Shown here one piece after another: positions 1-6,375 of a stretch of DNA of 13,098 bases; positions within the stretch are counted from its first letter, which is position 1; every line of letters begins with the position of its first letter. The stretch comes from Gemmataceae bacterium. GTDB taxonomy: Bacteria > Planctomycetota > Planctomycetia > Gemmatales > Gemmataceae. The position numbers were made by a program, and so were the translations under genes. The DNA is taken from contig JADLBT010000160.1 of the NCBI GenBank assembly GCA_020847555.1, positions 1 to 13,098 on the forward strand. The letters run 5' to 3'. Under the pieces are notes generated by a model. It saw only the letters and a list, made by a program, of their open reading frames with translations. It did not search any database and had not been told where the DNA came from.

Positions 1-790
1 TCACCGTCGCGGCCGCGCTGTAGAGGTAGGCCGCTCCGACGCCGAGCGCGATCAGTGTGAACATGTTCGGGCTGGCGTTGACGACGGACGCCCAGGCGCG
101 CTGGAAGAACGGCCAGCCGCACCAGAAAACGACCGGCGTTGTCAGCAGCAGCTGCACCCAGTTCATGACGCGCATGTCGAGAAAGTGCAGCGGCTGGCCC
201 GGGAGCATGTCGGCCATCGCCAGAACGAAGACCGGCAAGCTGAGCACCAGCCCGACCCAGAAGCGGCGGCTCATGTCCACCAGCTCGGGATTCGGCCCCT
301 CCTCGGCGGCGACGGTGCGCGGCTCCAGCGCCATGCCGCACTTCGGGCAACTGCCGGGGCGGTCGCTGACGACCTCGGGATGCATCGGGCACGAGAACTC
401 GACCTTCGTCGTCGGCGCCGTCCCGGGTTCGGGCTCCAGCGCCATGCCGCACTTCGGGCAACTGCCGGGGTGGTCCTGGCGGATCTCGGGATCCATCGGA
501 CAGGTGTAGATCGTGCCGGCCGGGGCGGACGGCGCGGCGTGGTCCTCGCGGGCGCCGCCCAGGTAGCGCTCGGGGTCCGGCTCGAACCGGGCCTTGCAGG
601 AGGGGCAGCAGAAGTAGTACGTCTGGCCGTGGTAGGTGTGTGACGCGCGCGCCGTGGCCGGAGCGACGCTCATCCCGCACACCGGGTCGGTTGCGGTCGC
701 GGTCGTGGGAGGGGCCAGGTTCAGGGAGAACGGCTTGCGGCCCGGGTTCGGCTCGGGCGGCCCCTCGGTGGTGTGGTGATCGTGGTTCAT
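1..790 (-). CDS. Copper/heavy-metal P1B-type ATPase, N-terminal part (runs off the window)
   Basis: Membrane ATPase expected to export a soft metal such as Cu(I) or Ag(I) from the cytoplasm. Only the first 263 residues are present; the reading frame is open to base 1, so the phosphorylation (DKTG) and ATP-binding domains lie outside. Visible in order: a His-rich start (MNHDHH); a YHS-type module (DPVCGM at residues 35-40, FCCPSC at 60-65); two CPM(D/H)PE...CPKCGM metal-binding modules at about 96-119 and 133-156; and three hydrophobic segments at about 177-197, 209-230 and 243-261, the last ([17 protein letters not shown]) matching the second transmembrane region of CopA-like ATPases. The ATG at 790 has a GGGAG ribosome site 8 bases upstream. 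It diverges from the Cys-rich protein and adaptor genes, which suggests joint metal-dependent control. Family assignment is confident; the metal ion is inferred. Confidence 0.88.
   Translation of the reverse strand, partial: MNHDHHTTEGPPEPNPGRKPFSLNLAPPTTATATDPVCGMSVAPATARASHTYHGQTYYFCCPSCKARFEPDPERYLGGAREDHAAPSAPAGTIYTCPMDPEIRQDHPGSCPKCGMALEPEPGTAPTTKVEFSCPMHPEVVSDRPGSCPKCGMALEPRTVAAEEGPNPELVDMSRRFWVGLVLSLPVFVLAMADMLPGQPLHFLDMRVMNWVQLLLTTPVVFWCGWPFFQRAWASVVNASPNMFTLIALGVGAAYLYSAAATV
321..470 (-). repeat. Intragenic 39-bp direct repeat within the ATPase metal-binding modules
   Basis: Bases 321-359 and 432-470 are identical over 39 bp, 111 bp (37 codons) apart and in frame. They encode the [10 protein letters not shown] half of each of the two CPMHPE/CPKCGM modules. 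The first halves of the modules differ more, which suggests a recent duplication or gene conversion of this segment. Confidence 0.85.
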
Positions 791-865
791 CTTCCGTGCT
801 CCCTGTGAAGGCCGGACCGGGCGAAGGGGGCGAGGTGAGCCTGCAACGACGCGGCTCTACCTTAA

Positions 866-895
866 TAGATACCGACTCGGACAAGGGAGGTGCAA
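866..895 (-). promoter_or_regulatory. Candidate sigma70-like promoter for the metal ATPase
   Basis: On the minus strand TTGCAC (890-895) is followed after 18 bases by TATCTA (866-871), in an otherwise GC-rich spacer and about 75 bases before the ATPase start. Placement and composition fit, but the match is by eye and planctomycete promoter consensus is not well defined. Confidence 0.35.
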
Positions 896-902
896 AGCCG
901 AT

Positions 903-965
903 CGGACCAGCAGCGCCAGCGCCGGACGCCTGGAGCGTCCGGCGCTGGCACTCCGGGCTGGTCCG
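903..965. repeat. Two-part inverted repeat in the divergent metal-gene spacer
   Basis: The inner part is a perfect 15-bp inverted repeat (915-929 with 935-949, loop CTGGA). The outer part is a perfect 8-bp repeat (CGGACCAG 903-910 with CTGGTCCG 958-965), separated from the inner arms by 4 and 8 unpaired bases. A 15-bp perfect arm with a 5-base loop is far beyond chance. Because the flanking genes point away from it, it is not placed as a terminator of either. It lies between the two candidate promoters (866-895 and 977-1005), so a shared operator or cruciform-type control element is a reasonable inference; a dispersed palindromic repeat is the main alternative. Confidence 0.85.
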
Positions 966-976
966 CCGGATGGGGC

Positions 977-1005
977 TGGCGACAGCGCTGCGAACGTGCA
1001 ATAAT
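977..1005 (+). promoter_or_regulatory. Candidate extended -10 promoter for the Cys-rich protein
   Basis: TGC followed by AATAAT (997-1005) resembles an extended -10 element; a weak -35-like TGGCGA lies 17 bases upstream at 977-982. If used, transcription would begin only a few bases before the ATG at 1014, giving a nearly leaderless mRNA. The competing reading is that AAGG at 1006-1009 is the ribosome site and the promoter lies further upstream. Confidence 0.35.
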
Positions 1006-1013
1006 AAGGCATC

Positions 1014-1592
1014 ATGCGCTCCCGTCGCAGCACAGCCCTGGCGCTGCTCATCTGGCTCACGGCAGCCTCGACGTTGTTCGCCGGCCTGCCGCGCTTCGAT
1101 TGTCTCTGCCCGGGTGGAGAACGACGCTCGTTCGGTCTTCCGATCATCCCGGACGAAGCCGAAGGTTGCTGCGGCGGCCCCTGTTGCACCGCAGGGAGCC
1201 ACGGACCGTGCTGTACCGCTGCCGCCACGCCGGCTGTTGAAGAGCAGCCCGAGCACGACTGCTGTCACGCTCCTCCGGAGCAACCGCCACAGGCAGCTGC
1301 AAGCGAGGACGACAGCGAAGGGGCGACCGGGAGTACCGACCGCGCTGCCGACGAATCTGCCTTCTCATCCCCTCGCTGTGCGCGCACCCTCGCCCAGCCG
1401 GACACCTTCGCGGCCGCCGTCCAGCGCTCGACGAATGACGCGAACCCAGGTCCGATCCCGGTTGCCGGCCATTCGGAGGGATGGCGACTCTCACCTCTTC
1501 CGGACGCCGCGCCAGCGTGGCCAGCGTGGCAGGTTAACCGCGTCCCACCGCCGACCGATCTCGTCATTACCCTCCAGCACCTCACCATTTGA
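1014..1592 (+). CDS. Secreted Cys-Cys-rich small protein, probable periplasmic metal binder
   Basis: Protein of 192 residues that I cannot assign to a named family. An N-terminal signal peptide is clear (RSRR, then a hydrophobic stretch, likely cut after LFA near residue 23). The mature part starts with a CLCPGG motif (Cys30, Cys32), followed by four adjacent cysteine pairs at 52-53, 57-58, 66-67 and 83-84, the last followed by His85, plus a lone Cys122. Paired and clustered cysteines with nearby His are typical of soft-metal ligands, and both neighbours are metal transport proteins, so a role as periplasmic metal buffer or chaperone is inferred. The C-terminal 100 residues are Pro/Ala-rich and probably disordered. 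Start codon ATG follows AAGG by 4 bases. The adaptor gene begins 146 bases downstream on the same strand. Antisense and alternative frames here are open only because of high GC. Confidence 0.72.
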   Translation: MRSRRSTALALLIWLTAASTLFAGLPRFDCLCPGGERRSFGLPIIPDEAEGCCGGPCCTAGSHGPCCTAAATPAVEEQPEHDCCHAPPEQPPQAAASEDDSEGATGSTDRAADESAFSSPRCARTLAQPDTFAAAVQRSTNDANPGPIPVAGHSEGWRLSPLPDAAPAWPAWQVNRVPPPTDLVITLQHLTI

Positions 1593-1608
1593 GCCCGTCT
1601 CACGCGCA

Positions 1609-1625
1609 CGCGGCGGAACGCCGCG
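1609..1625 (+). repeat. Short hairpin between Cys-rich gene and adaptor gene
   Basis: CGCGGCG (1609-1615) and CGCCGCG (1619-1625) form a 7-bp stem with a GAA loop, 17 bases after the Cys-rich stop codon. No T-tract follows, so it is more likely an mRNA-stability or weak attenuating element than a full terminator, if it matters at all. Confidence 0.35.
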
Positions 1626-1738
1626 GTCCGTCTCGATCCATTCCCCCGCGCCGGAGTGAAAAACTCGCTTTCTACCAGCGGCTTCGCGCGCGATGTGGCA
1701 CCGTCGGCCTGGCCCGGCGGTTTTCCCAAGGTCATCTC

Positions 1739-3865
1739 ATGGACCCGAACAACGTTCGTCCGCAGAGTGCAGGCGGTGACGACCGCCCGGCCGCCCGGCC
1801 CGCTCCCGAGGCCGAGGGGGGACTGCGCGCCCCGCCAGGGCTTGGCCGGTGGGGGAAATTCTGGTGGTGGGTCCGGTTCTGGCTGTTCGTCAAGACCGCC
1901 CGGCTGCGCTTTATCGCCGTGCTGGCCGCGGTCGGCGGCGTGATCGCCTACTGGGACACCCTCATGGCGTGGTACGACAAGGTGACCCGGCCGGCCGCCG
2001 AGCAGGTCGCGGCCGCCGCCGGGTTCGAGTTCTGGTGCCCGATGCACCCGACCATCACGCGCGAGCAGCCGGACAAGTGTCCCATCTGCGGCATGCCCCT
2101 GAGCAAGCGCAAGAAGGGCGAGATCGGCGAGGAGGAACCGTTGCCGCCGGGCGTGGTCAACCGTATCCAACTCACCCCGTACCGGGTGGCGCTCGCCGGC
2201 ATCCGTACCGCCCGCGTCGGCTACGAGCCGCTGACGCGCGTCATCCGCACCGTCGGATTTGTCGAATTCGACGAGCGCAAACTGGCGCGCATCACCGCGC
2301 GGGTCACCGGCAAGACGCGCATCGACAAGCTGTTCGTCAACGTCACCGGGCAGACGGTCCGGCAGGGCGAGCCGCTGGCACTGGTGTACAGCCCGGACCT
2401 CGTCGTCACCGTCCAGAACCTGCTCGACGCCCGCGATAGCCGCAACGACGTCTTGCTGCGCGTCGCGCGCGACCGGCTGCGACTGTGGGGCATCGAGGAG
2501 AGCGAGATCAAGCACGCCCTGCACAAGGAGAAGGGGCTGACGCAGCTGATCGTCCGCGCGCCGATGAGCGGTCACGTGATCCGGAAGTACCCGGTCGAGG
2601 GCGAGTACGTCGAGGAGGGGAGCCCGCTGTACGACGTCGCCGACCTCTCGACCGTCTGGCTCGAAGCGCAGGTGTACGAGGACGACCTGGCCTTCCTCCG
2701 GAAGGAACTCACCGTGGAGGCGACGACACGCGCTTTCCCCGGGCGCGTCTTCAGGGGCAAGCTCGCCCTGTTGCAGCCGCACCTCGACGCGGCCACGCGG
2801 ACGCTGCGGGTGCGCTTCGACATGGACAACCCCGGCCACGACCTGCGTCCGGGGATGTACGCGGCCGTCACGCTCCGACTGCCGGCCGCCCAGCTCGACC
2901 TGATGCAGGCCGCGGCGCGCGACGACCTGACCACCCGGGCGGCGGCGGCCGGGTTGGGGTCGGCGCTCGCGGGCGGCTGGCCCTCACCGACGGCCGGTGT
3001 CGAGGCGCTGCTGCGCGAGGCCGCGGCCCGGGGTCTGCGCGACCGCGGGCTGGTGCTGGCGGTGCCGGAAGCGGCGGTGATCGACTCCGGCACACGCAAG
3101 ATCGTCTACCGGATGGTCGAACCGGGCGTGTACGAGGGGGTCGAAGTGCAGCTCGGACCGCGCTGCGGTGAGTCCTACCCGGTCCTTCGCGGGCTGAACG
3201 CGGCAGACGAGATCGCGACAGCGGGGTCATTCCTGATCGATGCCGAGACGCGCCTCAACCCGGCTGCCGGCTCGACGTACTTCGGCGCTAGCGGCGGCCC
3301 GCACGAGAGCAAGCACGGCGGCACCGTGCGCCCGTCGCTCAGCGACGACCCGGACGCGAAGGTCAAGGCGGCCCTCGCGCGGTTGAGCCCCGCAGACCGC
3401 AAGCTGGCGGAGGCGCAGGAACTGTGCGTCGTGCTCAGGAACAGCCGCCTCGGCTCGATGGGCGTGCCGGTGAAGGTGGCGATCCACGGTCGGCCCGTGT
3501 TCGTGTGCTGCCGCGCCTGCGTCAAGCAAGCCCGCGACAACGCCGAGCAGACGCTCCGGCGGGCGGACGAACTGAAGGCAAAGCGGCAGGGCGAGACGGG
3601 CGCCGATCCCGCGGAGGAGGCGAAGATCCGGGCGGATCTGGCGAAGCTCAGCCCCGCCGACCGCCGCCTGGCCGAGACGCAGCGCTACTGCGCGGTGCAG
3701 AAGGAGAATAGCAGGCTCGGGTCGATGGGCAAGCCGGTCAAGGTGATGATCCAGGGCCGGTCTGTGTTCCTGTGCTGCGAGGCGTGCGCGGACGAGGCGC
3801 GCGAGCACCCGGCCGAGACGCTGGCGACGGTGGAACGGCTGAAGGTGAAGAACGGGCGGCGCTGA
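1739..3865 (+). CDS. CusB/HlyD-like metal-efflux adaptor with N- and C-terminal metal-binding modules
   Basis: Periplasmic adaptor subunit of RND-type heavy-metal efflux, 708 residues, much longer than the usual 350-450. The order is: a Trp-rich stretch (37-50) and one membrane anchor (about 55-75); a CPMHPT...CPICGM metal-binding module (100-119); a lipoyl/barrel-sandwich half at 183-225; an alpha-helical hairpin; the second half with RAPMSGHV (273-280); a beta-barrel (304-380); a 50-residue Ala-rich insertion (385-435); the membrane-proximal region to about 510; then two tandem modules (540-615, 628-704), each with one Cys, an LGSMG-PVKV stretch and CCxxC. The ATG at 1739 was chosen because AAGG lies 7 bases before it; the frame also opens at a TTG at 1589, but that would add 50 residues unlike the family and overlap the upstream stop. 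No pump or channel gene follows in this window. Confidence 0.88.
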   Translation: MDPNNVRPQSAGGDDRPAARPAPEAEGGLRAPPGLGRWGKFWWWVRFWLFVKTARLRFIAVLAAVGGVIAYWDTLMAWYDKVTRPAAEQVAAAAGFEFWCPMHPTITREQPDKCPICGMPLSKRKKGEIGEEEPLPPGVVNRIQLTPYRVALAGIRTARVGYEPLTRVIRTVGFVEFDERKLARITARVTGKTRIDKLFVNVTGQTVRQGEPLALVYSPDLVVTVQNLLDARDSRNDVLLRVARDRLRLWGIEESEIKHALHKEKGLTQLIVRAPMSGHVIRKYPVEGEYVEEGSPLYDVADLSTVWLEAQVYEDDLAFLRKELTVEATTRAFPGRVFRGKLALLQPHLDAATRTLRVRFDMDNPGHDLRPGMYAAVTLRLPAAQLDLMQAAARDDLTTRAAAAGLGSALAGGWPSPTAGVEALLREAAARGLRDRGLVLAVPEAAVIDSGTRKIVYRMVEPGVYEGVEVQLGPRCGESYPVLRGLNAADEIATAGSFLIDAETRLNPAAGSTYFGASGGPHESKHGGTVRPSLSDDPDAKVKAALARLSPADRKLAEAQELCVVLRNSRLGSMGVPVKVAIHGRPVFVCCRACVKQARDNAEQTLRRADELKAKRQGETGADPAEEAKIRADLAKLSPADRRLAETQRYCAVQKENSRLGSMGKPVKVMIQGRSVFLCCEACADEAREHPAETLATVERLKVKNGRR

Positions 3866-3879
3866 CGCGGGGGCAGGTG

Positions 3880-3925
3880 GGATGGGGTGGGAGAGGGCTT
3901 TCCAGAACCCTCTCCCACCCCATCC
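3880..3925. terminator. Bidirectional intrinsic terminator between convergent genes
   Basis: A perfect 18-bp inverted repeat (3880-3897 with 3908-3925) with a 10-base loop lies 14 bases after the adaptor stop and 30 bases beyond the stop of the convergent TPR-like gene. It is followed on the plus strand by TGTTGTTCC. The length of stem and position between two 3' ends make this a confident terminator, although the T-tract is imperfect. Confidence 0.85.
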
Positions 3926-3955
3926 TGTTGTTCCTGACGCGGGCTGCGGCCAGGG

Positions 3956-5416
3956 TCAGCGGCTGCCACCCGGAGCAGGGTAGACGACGTAGCAGCGGCC
4001 GCCTTCGTGAACGAGGGCGCAGCCCAGGTCGCGCACGGCCGCCTCGCCGCGCGACAGCAGGTGACCGAGCCGGCCCGCCTCGATGCGGAGTGAACCGGCG
4101 CCTTGCATCGTCCGCACCGCCCGCACGAACCAGTCGCTCAGATCGTGGCACGCGGGCGCCTCGGGCTGCCCGCCGCCCGACCGCGCCTCGCGCACGATGA
4201 GGTCGCGGACCGGCGGTTCGACGAACAGGCTCACCGGCCCCTCGGGCGGCATCGCCCCGCGGCAGGGCCACACGGGAGCCTCGGCCTCCTCCTCGCCCGC
4301 AGCGCTGCGCTCTTCCATGACGAGGCGGATGGACGCGGGCGGCTCCGCCGTTTCCGTCAGCAGGCGGTCCAGCGCCTGTACGATTTCCAGGTCAATCGCC
4401 GGCAAGACGGGCAGGAGGCAGACCGGCCGCGGGGCGTCGCACGCGCTCACCTCGCCGGTGTACGGCGCCAATTCTTCTTCCTCGCTCGCCGGGACCGTGC
4501 CGAGGTAGCGTTCCTGCTCGATCGCGGTGAGGCGCTCGATCGCCTTGCGGCCGAACCAGCAGTCCGGGTGCTGCAGGTGGGTCTGCTGGTACAGCTGGTA
4601 CGCCCGGTCGAGATCGCCGGCCCGCCGTTTCGCCTCGGCCGCCCGGAACAGCTGCCGCGCCGCGAGAACCCGGCGGCGTGCGTCGGCCTTGCTCTCCGGC
4701 GTGGCCGGGATGTGCCGTGGGCTATCCTGATACCAGAAGCGCCGCCACTCGCGTTCGAGTTCGCGCTCGGTCGGTTCCTGCTCCTCCGCCGCGCCGGCGC
4801 CGCGCCGGTCGGCGTCGATCTGCTGCATCCGGGCCAGCGCCTTGCGGCCGTAGGAGCAGCTCGGGCAGATCTGGTGCGCCTCCTTGTAGCAGCGGTAGGC
4901 CATCTCGACGTCGCCACTCCGCCGGCAATATTCACCGAAGAAGTACATCTTCCGCGTCTCACCCAGCCTGCGCACGTCGTCGTCACACTCACGAATTAGC
5001 CCACTGGCGGGCCGGGGGGCGGAGGTTGCTGGTTGTTCCTTCGCTTCCTGCTCCTCCGCGATGTCGGACTGGTCCCGGGCGGCCCGCGCCGCTTTCACCT
5101 GCTCCAGCCGCCAGGTCGCCCGGTCGGCGTAGGCGCCGACCGGGCAGATGCGGTACGACTCCTCGTAGCAGTTTCGCGCCATGTCCAGGTCGCCGGCCTT
5201 CCGGCACCGCTCGCCGATCAGGTACATGCGGCGGGCCGCCTCGAAATCACCCGGAGCGACGCACGCGGGGCAGGTCGGCGGCGCCGCCGATTCCTCCTGC
5301 GCGACGCCGGGCACGCATATTTCCTTGGTGTCCACCGGGAGATCCGGCGGCCGGGCGGCGGCCGTTCCCGCGGCCAGGGCGGCGGCCAGCAGCGCGCTGA
5401 CGAGGCGCTTCGACAT
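3956..5416 (-). CDS. Secreted protein with three cysteine-laced TPR-like repeats
   Basis: Protein of 486 residues with a signal peptide (hydrophobic stretch 5-20, likely cut after an Ala-x-Ala near 21), so exported. Three helical repeats are visible at about 60-107, 154-201 and 253-300, each built like a TPR: R-x-MY/LF...GE..CR..GD..(M/R)A..(C/L)Y.E.H/YxxxP, with the GDLDMA/GDVEMA/GDLDRA turn as the best-kept part. Repeats 1 and 2 carry matching cysteines (71, 83, 91 and 164, 176, 184, 187); repeat 3 has lost most of these and keeps Cys286. Acidic linkers (EEQEAKEQ, EEQEPTER, EEEEL) follow each repeat. The C-terminal 170 residues are not recognised. A GGAGGG ribosome site lies 8 bases before the ATG. 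The methyltransferase gene ends 83 bases upstream on the same strand, so the two may be co-transcribed. A scaffold role is inferred only. Confidence 0.8.
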   Translation of the reverse strand: MSKRLVSALLAAALAAGTAAARPPDLPVDTKEICVPGVAQEESAAPPTCPACVAPGDFEAARRMYLIGERCRKAGDLDMARNCYEESYRICPVGAYADRATWRLEQVKAARAARDQSDIAEEQEAKEQPATSAPRPASGLIRECDDDVRRLGETRKMYFFGEYCRRSGDVEMAYRCYKEAHQICPSCSYGRKALARMQQIDADRRGAGAAEEQEPTERELEREWRRFWYQDSPRHIPATPESKADARRRVLAARQLFRAAEAKRRAGDLDRAYQLYQQTHLQHPDCWFGRKAIERLTAIEQERYLGTVPASEEEELAPYTGEVSACDAPRPVCLLPVLPAIDLEIVQALDRLLTETAEPPASIRLVMEERSAAGEEEAEAPVWPCRGAMPPEGPVSLFVEPPVRDLIVREARSGGGQPEAPACHDLSDWFVRAVRTMQGAGSLRIEAGRLGHLLSRGEAAVRDLGCALVHEGGRCYVVYPAPGGSR

Positions 5417-5492
5417 GAACGATTCCCTCCGTTCCAGTGATGAGGCGACGGCGGGCGCCGGCGCACCGACTCCGTTCCATGACTCGGGGCGT

Positions 5493-5514
5493 CGCTTCGC
5501 TAGACAGCGAAGCG
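5493..5514 (-). repeat. Hairpin overlapping the methyltransferase stop codon
   Basis: CGCTTCGCT (5493-5501) and AGCGAAGCG (5506-5514) form a perfect 9-bp stem with a 4-base loop covering the TAG at 5500-5502. No T-tract follows on the minus strand, so it may slow or partly end transcription before the downstream TPR-like gene rather than terminate it. Confidence 0.45.
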
Positions 5515-6141
5515 GAAGTGGCGGGCGACCGCGGGCGGAACGTTGAGGTAGACGCGATCCTCCCGGAACTGATGAGCGCGAATCTTCGCCTCCAGAATGG
5601 TGCTCAGCGCCTGCAGCCGCTGCCGGTCGGCGTCGCCGACGAGGAGCGTCTTGACGCGGCGGATCAGGATGTACTCGAAGTACGACAGCACCCCGCCCGG
5701 CCGCAGCAGACGCTCGTAGGCGCGGAAGATCTCCTCGACCAGCGCCACCGAGAAGTTGTTCAGCGGCAGGCCGGAGATCAGGTAGTCGTACCGCCCTTCA
5801 CCCTCGACCTCCTGCAGAGGGCTGTGGATCAGCCGTACCCGGTCGCGGCGGCTCCGAAAGAGCGGCTCCTCGTCGAAGCGGCGCCGCAGCAGGGCGACGA
5901 AGTCCGGGTTGATCTCGACAATGTCCAGCCAGTCGCCCGGCCCCAGGACGCGGAGGATCTCCACGGTTACGGCGCCCGTACCGGGGCCGACTTCCAGGAG
6001 GCGCGCCGGGCCGCGCCGCCGGCGCACCTGCGACACCAGGGCGCGCGCAAGCGCCCGGCTGCTCGGCAGGACGGAGCCGGTGGTGTGATACCGCTGGCGA
6101 AACTGCTGGAAGAACTCACGACACTCCGTCAGGTAGCGCAT
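5500..6141 (-). CDS. Class I SAM-dependent methyltransferase, PmtA-like (phospholipid N-methyltransferase)
   Basis: Transfers methyl groups from S-adenosylmethionine. Over 213 residues it shows the SAM-binding motif LLEVGPGTG (48-56), an acidic residue after strand 2 (VEIN, 75-78), the motif LISGLPLNNF (121-130) and a LLRPGGVL turn (145-152). The GLPL(L/N)NF motif in place of the usual DPP or NPP is characteristic of the bacterial PmtA family, which methylates phosphatidylethanolamine and has about 200 residues; the similar N-terminal TGSVLPSSRALA (21-32) agrees. The ATG at 6141 is chosen because GAGG lies 7 bases upstream and the length fits the family. An ATG at 6198 with GGGGAGG 10 bases upstream would add 19 residues and is possible. 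The frame extends further to 6333 but that part looks non-coding. The enzyme class is firm; the lipid substrate is inferred. Confidence 0.82.
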   Translation of the reverse strand: MRYLTECREFFQQFRQRYHTTGSVLPSSRALARALVSQVRRRRGPARLLEVGPGTGAVTVEILRVLGPGDWLDIVEINPDFVALLRRRFDEEPLFRSRRDRVRLIHSPLQEVEGEGRYDYLISGLPLNNFSVALVEEIFRAYERLLRPGGVLSYFEYILIRRVKTLLVGDADRQRLQALSTILEAKIRAHQFREDRVYLNVPPAVARHFRFAV

Positions 6142-6193
6142 CCGGGAGCCTCGTCGGGGAGCGGCGGCAAGGGGCAACGCCAGTGGTGACGGC

Positions 6194-6221
6194 AGCATAC
6201 CGTTTTTTCCTCCCCGGACAA
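6194..6221 (-). promoter_or_regulatory. Candidate promoter for the methyltransferase gene
   Basis: On the minus strand TTGTCC (6216-6221) is followed after 16 bases, including an A6 tract, by TATGCT (6194-6199). This sequence also contains the alternative ATG at 6198, so if this is the promoter the gene must start at 6141. Confidence 0.33.
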
Positions 6222-6332
6222 CCGGAACCTGAGCGCGTTCCGACCGGGCAGGCTGCGCCAGCTGGGAGAGGGCCGCGGCCCCAAATCGAGGTCGTTGCGT
6301 TTGAATCCTCGCCATGTGCCTGGCCGGGTGCA

Positions 6333-6338
6333 TATAAT
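6333..6338 (+). promoter_or_regulatory. -10-like TATAAT ahead of the secreted hydrolase
   Basis: A perfect TATAAT at 6333-6338 stands out in GC-rich surroundings, 37 bases before the hydrolase start. No good -35 hexamer lies 16-18 bases upstream, so a second control protein or a relaxed -35 would be needed. Confidence 0.45.
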
Positions 6339-6375
6339 GTCAGACGATGTATTTCGCACCCAGGGGAGGCCGCGC

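Noticed and set aside
640..1659. A 339-codon plus-strand frame spanning the ATPase start, spacer and Cys-rich gene.
   Set aside because: It crosses the divergent spacer and its inverted repeat, has no ribosome site or recognisable domain, and conflicts with the well-supported genes on both sides.
1265..2839. A 524-codon open frame on the minus strand, antisense to the Cys-rich protein and adaptor genes.
   Set aside because: Its translation is Arg/Gly/Asp-rich with no motif, and the plus strand holds clear domain structure over the same bases; long antisense frames are expected at this GC content.
5427..5479. A 10-bp direct repeat CTCCGTTCCA (5427-5436 and 5470-5479) upstream of the TPR-like gene.
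   Set aside because: Short, and one copy overlaps the ribosome site of that gene; no further copies or spacing pattern suggest a regulatory array.
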